From positions 1 to 41,486 of the forward strand of contig JAFTIL010000002.1 of assembly GCA_017456905.1 (NCBI GenBank): DNA of 41,486 nucleotides, read 5' to 3'. Positions 40,201-41,486 of this stretch are shown here, in pieces. Each line of letters starts with the position of its first letter. Position 1 is the first letter of the stretch. Below the pieces are notes generated by a model. The model saw only the letters and a list, made by a program, of their open reading frames with translations, was not told the DNA's origin and ran no database searches. This DNA comes from Clostridia bacterium (GTDB taxonomy: Bacteria; Bacillota; Clostridia; Oscillospirales; CAG-272). A program made the position numbers and the translations under genes.

Positions 40201-41486
40201 TTGTTATGGCAGAGGGAACGGTTGCTGACGGCGAGTCTTCCCTCAAGATCATCTATACGCCCACCGTCCTTGGCACACTGATCGGAGAGATCGATTATCA
40301 GAAGTACGTCTATACGGGTGGCCGATGGGTGGCATCCGGCAGCTCGGTAACGGCGACCCGAAACATCCCCGTCACCGAGGTCACCGGCTTGACTCTCCAT
40401 ACCGCACCTGAGGTCGTCAAGCCCGGCGAGGCTCTCGACCTTTCCACTATGCGTATCGGCATCGCTCTCAGCGACGGATCGGTTTCGACGGTTGGATATG
40501 AAAAGCTGGCCTCCTATGGTATTACCATGAATCTGAATCATGGTGACATTCTGGACGAGAGTGACACCGTACTGATCCTGACCCACGCACGTACCGGTAT
40601 TACCCTTATGATTGAATTGCAAAGCGGAGACGCCGATCGTGTTCATATTTGCAGAGATCATTTGACTCCCGTTGTCGAAAGCGGCGCTACCTGCACCGAA
40701 GACGGTTACAAGGCGCACTACAAGTGCTCCTGCGGCAAGTATTTCGAGGATGCCTCCGCTTCCATTGAGATCCCCGATATCGATGCTTGGAAGAACGGTG
40801 ACGGTAAGATTTCTGCCGGTCACACCTACGGTGACTTGGTTGAGGCTCAGGAGGCTATCCATACAAAGGACTTGCTGAAGGGCGCAGTTGCTGCACACTA
40901 TCAGTGCTCCGTTTGCGAGAAGTATTTCACTGAAAACTATGTAGATACCACCTTGCTTGCTTTGACCGGTGAAGTTCCTACGCATACTCACAGCGAATAC
41001 GATATCAGCGCTGACACTCACCAGAGCATTTGTTCTTGCGGCGCACCCGTTGATTCGGCTGAGACTCACGACTACACCACTGGTGCATCTGATCGCACCT
41101 GCGTCTGTGGCGCTAAGTTCACCGGCTGGGAAGGCAAGACCTACTACGTAGATGCTGTTATGCAGACCGGCTGGACTCAGATCGGCTCCGACTGGTACTA
41201 TTTCGATACTACCACCGGCGTCCGCGCTGAGGGCATGACCCGCGTTCCTTATCCCGAAGTTGCCATCAACGGCGTAACCTATGCCCCCAATGCCGAGGAC
41301 GTTGCATATGCTGAGTCCAAGGGCAGAACCTTCATCGACAAGGAGGAGGCTTGGTTCGTCTTTGGCGAGGATGGTAAGTTTGATGCAACCACCGAGATCG
41401 TTGACGGCAAGTACGTCGCAAACGGCATGATCGCATGGCATCCCGGCTTCGTAACCGTTAACAATGAGCTGTACTACTTCGTAGGC
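31257..41486 (+). CDS. giant secreted S8 (subtilisin-like) serine protease, 3' end beyond the window
   Basis: At least 3410 residues with no stop to the window edge. Residues 1-31 are a signal peptide (cleavage likely after SVMA). The S8 domain (about 140-400) has the complete triad: Asp148 in AVIDSGIDATHEDL, His187 in DSHGTKVAGLIG, Ser368 in FSGTSASAALLSG, plus oxyanion Asn284 in AAGNDG. Long beta-rich modules follow: an Ig-like region near 778, two fibronectin type III domains (about 1221-1303 and 1308-1397), a carboxypeptidase-regulatory-like module near 1668-1715, an acidic Glu/Pro/Lys linker (2561-2600), a WDV-type surface module (2611-2702), an SbsA/Big_5-like domain (2711-2825), a Big_2-like domain (2832-2923), Cys/His-rich modules with CSCG and CxxC (from about 3129), and cell-wall-binding-like repeats (GWTQIGSDWYYFD, from about 3290). 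It is probably wall-associated and degrades external proteins. ATG 31257 follows AAAAGGAG. Confidence 0.92.
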   Translation, partial: MKNTKILVKQVLSLLLSFILVMQLLPLSVMALFIDSQREWIVEFTDSATARIYADVAEGTYLGGPFALLRASKAELERYPILSLTENSSMEGSSVSQPSDEKASEQYILTHKSWYAQDAWVALENFLTSQTTPLTPTDCATVRVAVIDSGIDATHEDLAGRVTAGWDAVNHTAIGAGVNSDVSSDSHGTKVAGLIGAASDNGVGMVGAAWTFPVELIPVRVLNSRNKGTVADVVAAIYWAVDEGNADILNMSFGQTLRSVPSAMQTAVLHAVEKGVIVVAAAGNDGEYYKSADYSYYPAVLDGVLPVGSTAKALGSSYGNYNNYVQRAEFSNQPSYESDCGKTFFYTPGEDLLTTSAGNSYEEFSGTSASAALLSGMLAALKSCADTTGRPSVENYLSYNKYSYLGGLYYQEYKTMADALVAGYTSGDVRFTFDAHLPHTLRGTVVLSGILNDPACRYQSVSLFFDGKLVGTIARTNGAKQYLSFTVDTTAFEDDYYYPSRITLMGMLEDGTEEEIEHSRGFDIANNSECCIVKITSGGAPLVGAKGWLFRSGKSEPYWTNGLGEIELPVSAADGQSSLLAVGEELLVWRKLAPYPAGNRYAFGNDPALLTIRCSGDILAVADGAAIYAAMPDGKQYEVGIVAGGETRLWVDADSPMTFTVCGTGILLSETIDLSGDDVVWDLDSAETASLTLTHDEKAPTEGTEGTVRRIGLEIAGFVEQLLDAEGGTMLVTPGEYSVTGYVYWCDGNYYSNYAKVELGMQSVTGEGLTLTLGSGAPVASVAVDSETVTEGQSVSVTLSFTDSNGNAIAELGSSDAECSYREKYRYNYLSIEEYDAESETWNQINQINLNQIPGSVTASGGLLGTQPGLRRIVFHGEGFISNVAVADATAEFVLVPQETRPAATVRIALLDSYGYNVYGVSAATVLKDAEGNDIVREAYTSESRDEAIIKLPIGNSYTLTVLALDYSTAYLTTCTVDLTGAADGDEVSVSTTADDSWVSHQIPWSSEDGSYFNVRNLALTPFADFPAYKLTGAGTNGHIETLYASGFAQADLYLDVMPDSYDEVENYEYPPVFTMKMKVDLSEASTLQVGIPKTITLTVETDADSAVLTPVITDAYGHEVTGATYTSRYGDMEGGGDMVEGDMPVVKPTMVYPVITIYDSDGDAVFTKNTAFLPVTAEGLGEGVYAATIVWKSSDIDLTGEQINFTIGAGGEEPPVIPMLQVPTAFRAAVVDGAVNLNWAAPVNGCAGYLLLRDGETLAELNGDAISYVDNDVVGGSYYMYTLYAIDEQGRKSEAVTVGVGISAGADVTAPAWGNSAELIAEVGDGGVNLSWNRAQDADSGVTSYLLFCNGEEIAQLFTRKYTYSAVQPNVDYVFSVKAVDGAGNVSEALTADAVSISSGILGAQLDYASNRLGYMTGTIMSVRVQTTADLDSVSIVVNYTDSDGVTDTLTLDVTGVGGSFATNVALPDDFKQVDQITVTSGSDEYVCLDAPILRCSSHVEVTVDLADAAALYPTAVLTLYAPSVGYAYSYPISNMVGTVAEDVIADDAYQLTLADSNGNVLLVRQVDLSADAHITLDAEDTHFLQLTVEGGYAGLAVTVAFDGKIVSGKLDESGTAVWSSGGRFLPVGSSATVSIPELRYSEEITFDKVVNQKTIQPEALGYEVVTIPVTVVDTDGKGISGIEVRIAGYHYSEMKITGADGTCVFTFVNRKDNVPMISMQQQRDDQNRIWTYLSYSVFGSSAVLEPTQMYDQILVRPVLNMGVDTDVNLEDFTYTINGQPVQLKDGLLSLTATETYWRRNQLFTVTAKGTVDGEVCSGKANGWLDPDHPGQSVEIDLKENVNVTLTLTDNGDVVKGIARYLAVYDAQDNLVTSLKTYDAAVTVALVDGEKYYAAGSWDPIPQRWQSDPCVARASITAREGLQVTLSGTRSDIASLLLTDYKILVNGIERHMVSEDADGNILVTLRINNSSVPQRPNLSKVYNELVLPAGVQSVNYDGGDFTYDPDTGIVRILTDLSELAINRRHNLYVTFAADQLESDAQILHDLVFTYSENEYRTRGDQLVLDDILMVVSVPERISRTALSSSGVTARVQLPCAQAGILELYDGDALLASCATKAQQKTYQLQIDLPAILGKRSIRVVYTGDDGVQLTQTVIIEIVDDARPLLLSAKYSIYEDYQGDLMDGQGELYYFVGRDPQVTCLATFSNPEMVDQVWLCGETDSKFDRIELRWDPAQNAFYGAGQLSELCDPFTALWIEFSEILPGVEDLGNVVQGEFSVDYELTYTPKENPNNPYSYAPDPDLGEAVQAQALSDWEKYVYLVNGGLYEMEEEDAIAALNELFGEDGVWNLPAVTDGEHHFSMNYGYDPDTVARKLASDEAFTVIINGEKRKVLIEFEEENGDLYICYYGLGDLFIPAVAETGEPEMAAAGSLLAGVRDFIKRHWEDGMAVKEKYDEYEWLREGLKEEFSKDPEGEEPGANDSGDPCGSGNGTGKQTREQRRQQIDEMFDEGWEAAKAVSEGISMAGGAMGMEASVLGEFITQDGGVTHSLFEMQKQRLHQIDDILDEADEDAFADEPEDPCDPEEKPEKGKEPEKDREHPKLGYQPIWPLMDPSGYLYAGAPAYPVEGVKAYLYYLDEDGETWTLWNSGDFGQGPNPYPSDANGYYGWDVLPGKWKVVFEGEGYARAESIVLDVPPPHMDVDIAMTSTRNPQISDVIVKADGSIFIKFDHPMTTESVLNNAVTVTLGSERLTGTLGAVNPTVTALGIKQAALSTNIQPGLKVASVFRFVPDDTIVAGMTVEVTVDASVLGYNGLPMLSGWSDRLTVPEQDDAMTLVSVERIREDGIYLNIGNSYTLSGDDWYAVFSDGFGAEEKRTDIAIHWYSNDESVATVDETGKITAVGGGIASIIGEYDGHTIVFGVSVTRAPILADAAENDVKFCRDLNLVLGKACYMWSSAANFRLDDPMEGDEKYMPTAWRIKEAGVVMAEGTVADGESSLKIIYTPTVLGTLIGEIDYQKYVYTGGRWVASGSSVTATRNIPVTEVTGLTLHTAPEVVKPGEALDLSTMRIGIALSDGSVSTVGYEKLASYGITMNLNHGDILDESDTVLILTHARTGITLMIELQSGDADRVHICRDHLTPVVESGATCTEDGYKAHYKCSCGKYFEDASASIEIPDIDAWKNGDGKISAGHTYGDLVEAQEAIHTKDLLKGAVAAHYQCSVCEKYFTENYVDTTLLALTGEVPTHTHSEYDISADTHQSICSCGAPVDSAETHDYTTGASDRTCVCGAKFTGWEGKTYYVDAVMQTGWTQIGSDWYYFDTTTGVRAEGMTRVPYPEVAINGVTYAPNAEDVAYAESKGRTFIDKEEAWFVFGEDGKFDATTEIVDGKYVANGMIAWHPGFVTVNNELYYFVG

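Noticed and set aside
31581-41441. Very long minus-strand frames (350, 720, 810 and 1266 codons) opposite the S8 protease
   Set aside because: The plus frame has a signal peptide, catalytic triad and domain motifs; the antisense frames are His/Gly/Val-rich mirror products of codon bias, without ribosome-binding sites.
1-41486. CRISPR arrays, insertion sequences, prophage, integron or rRNA/tRNA genes
   Set aside because: No regularly spaced repeats with spacers, transposase or integrase motifs, or structured RNA genes were seen; the tandem repeat at 1-420 has no spacers of CRISPR type.

Overview
The window looks like a chromosomal segment of a Gram-positive anaerobe, most likely a gut or rumen member of Bacillota class Clostridia (Oscillospirales-like). 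This rests on inference from strong AAGGAG-type Shine-Dalgarno sites, TTGACA-N17-TATAAT promoters (often with an extended TGTGnTATAAT minus-10), lipoprotein signal peptides, a transketolase split into two genes, glycan-degrading enzymes (GH43, GH106) and a giant surface protease with Clostridia-type Cys/His modules. No rRNA, tRNA, CRISPR array, transposase or phage gene was recognised.

Layout. 1-549: three 165-bp tandem units of a structured repeat, a second short repeat and a promoter. 550-1027: a lipoprotein gene frameshifted in an A8 run. 1105-3003 (-): M13 zinc metallopeptidase with a long structured leader. 3423-5248: orphan terminator, then a two-gene surface-glycan operon (initiating sugar-phosphate transferase and GT2). 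5315-7949: a probably frameshifted small gene coupled to a GH43 glycosidase, then an MFS sugar transporter. 7958-8034: inverted pair of REP-like hairpins. 8150-13557: small unknown protein, MATE exporter, KtrB/KtrA-type potassium uptake pair, P-loop kinase-like protein and an unknown membrane protein. 13746-19515: a complete branched-chain amino-acid-type ABC transporter operon (substrate-binding lipoprotein, LivH, LivM, LivG, LivF) with a DMT permease attached. 19637-20428: metallophosphoesterase. 20496-22897 (-): split transketolase plus a membrane PH-like protein. 23067-24977 (-): YwaF-like membrane protein and an acyltransferase-3 protein. 25288-28398 (-): GH106-like glycosidase with its own promoter and operator-like palindrome. 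28513-28686: remnant of a DUF4367 protein.

The most unusual part is 28846-41486. On the minus strand lie a small XRE-type HTH protein and, overlapping it by 17 bp, a lipobox-bearing seven-helix membrane protein ending in a LuxR-type DNA-binding domain. Divergently, on the plus strand, lie two small double-zinc-ribbon proteins and a secreted S8 (subtilisin-like) protease that stays open for 3410 codons to the window edge. The shared 294-bp intergenic region carries perfect palindromes and GTTCAC half-sites. I infer a regulated surface-protease locus in which a membrane sensor directly controls transcription; this is a hypothesis, not an established system.

Most transcription units have recognisable promoters and several end in clear intrinsic terminators, so operon limits are reasonably well supported. 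Functions of the two zinc-ribbon proteins and of the proteins at 550-1027, 5315-5706, 8150-8560 and 12643-13557 are unknown.
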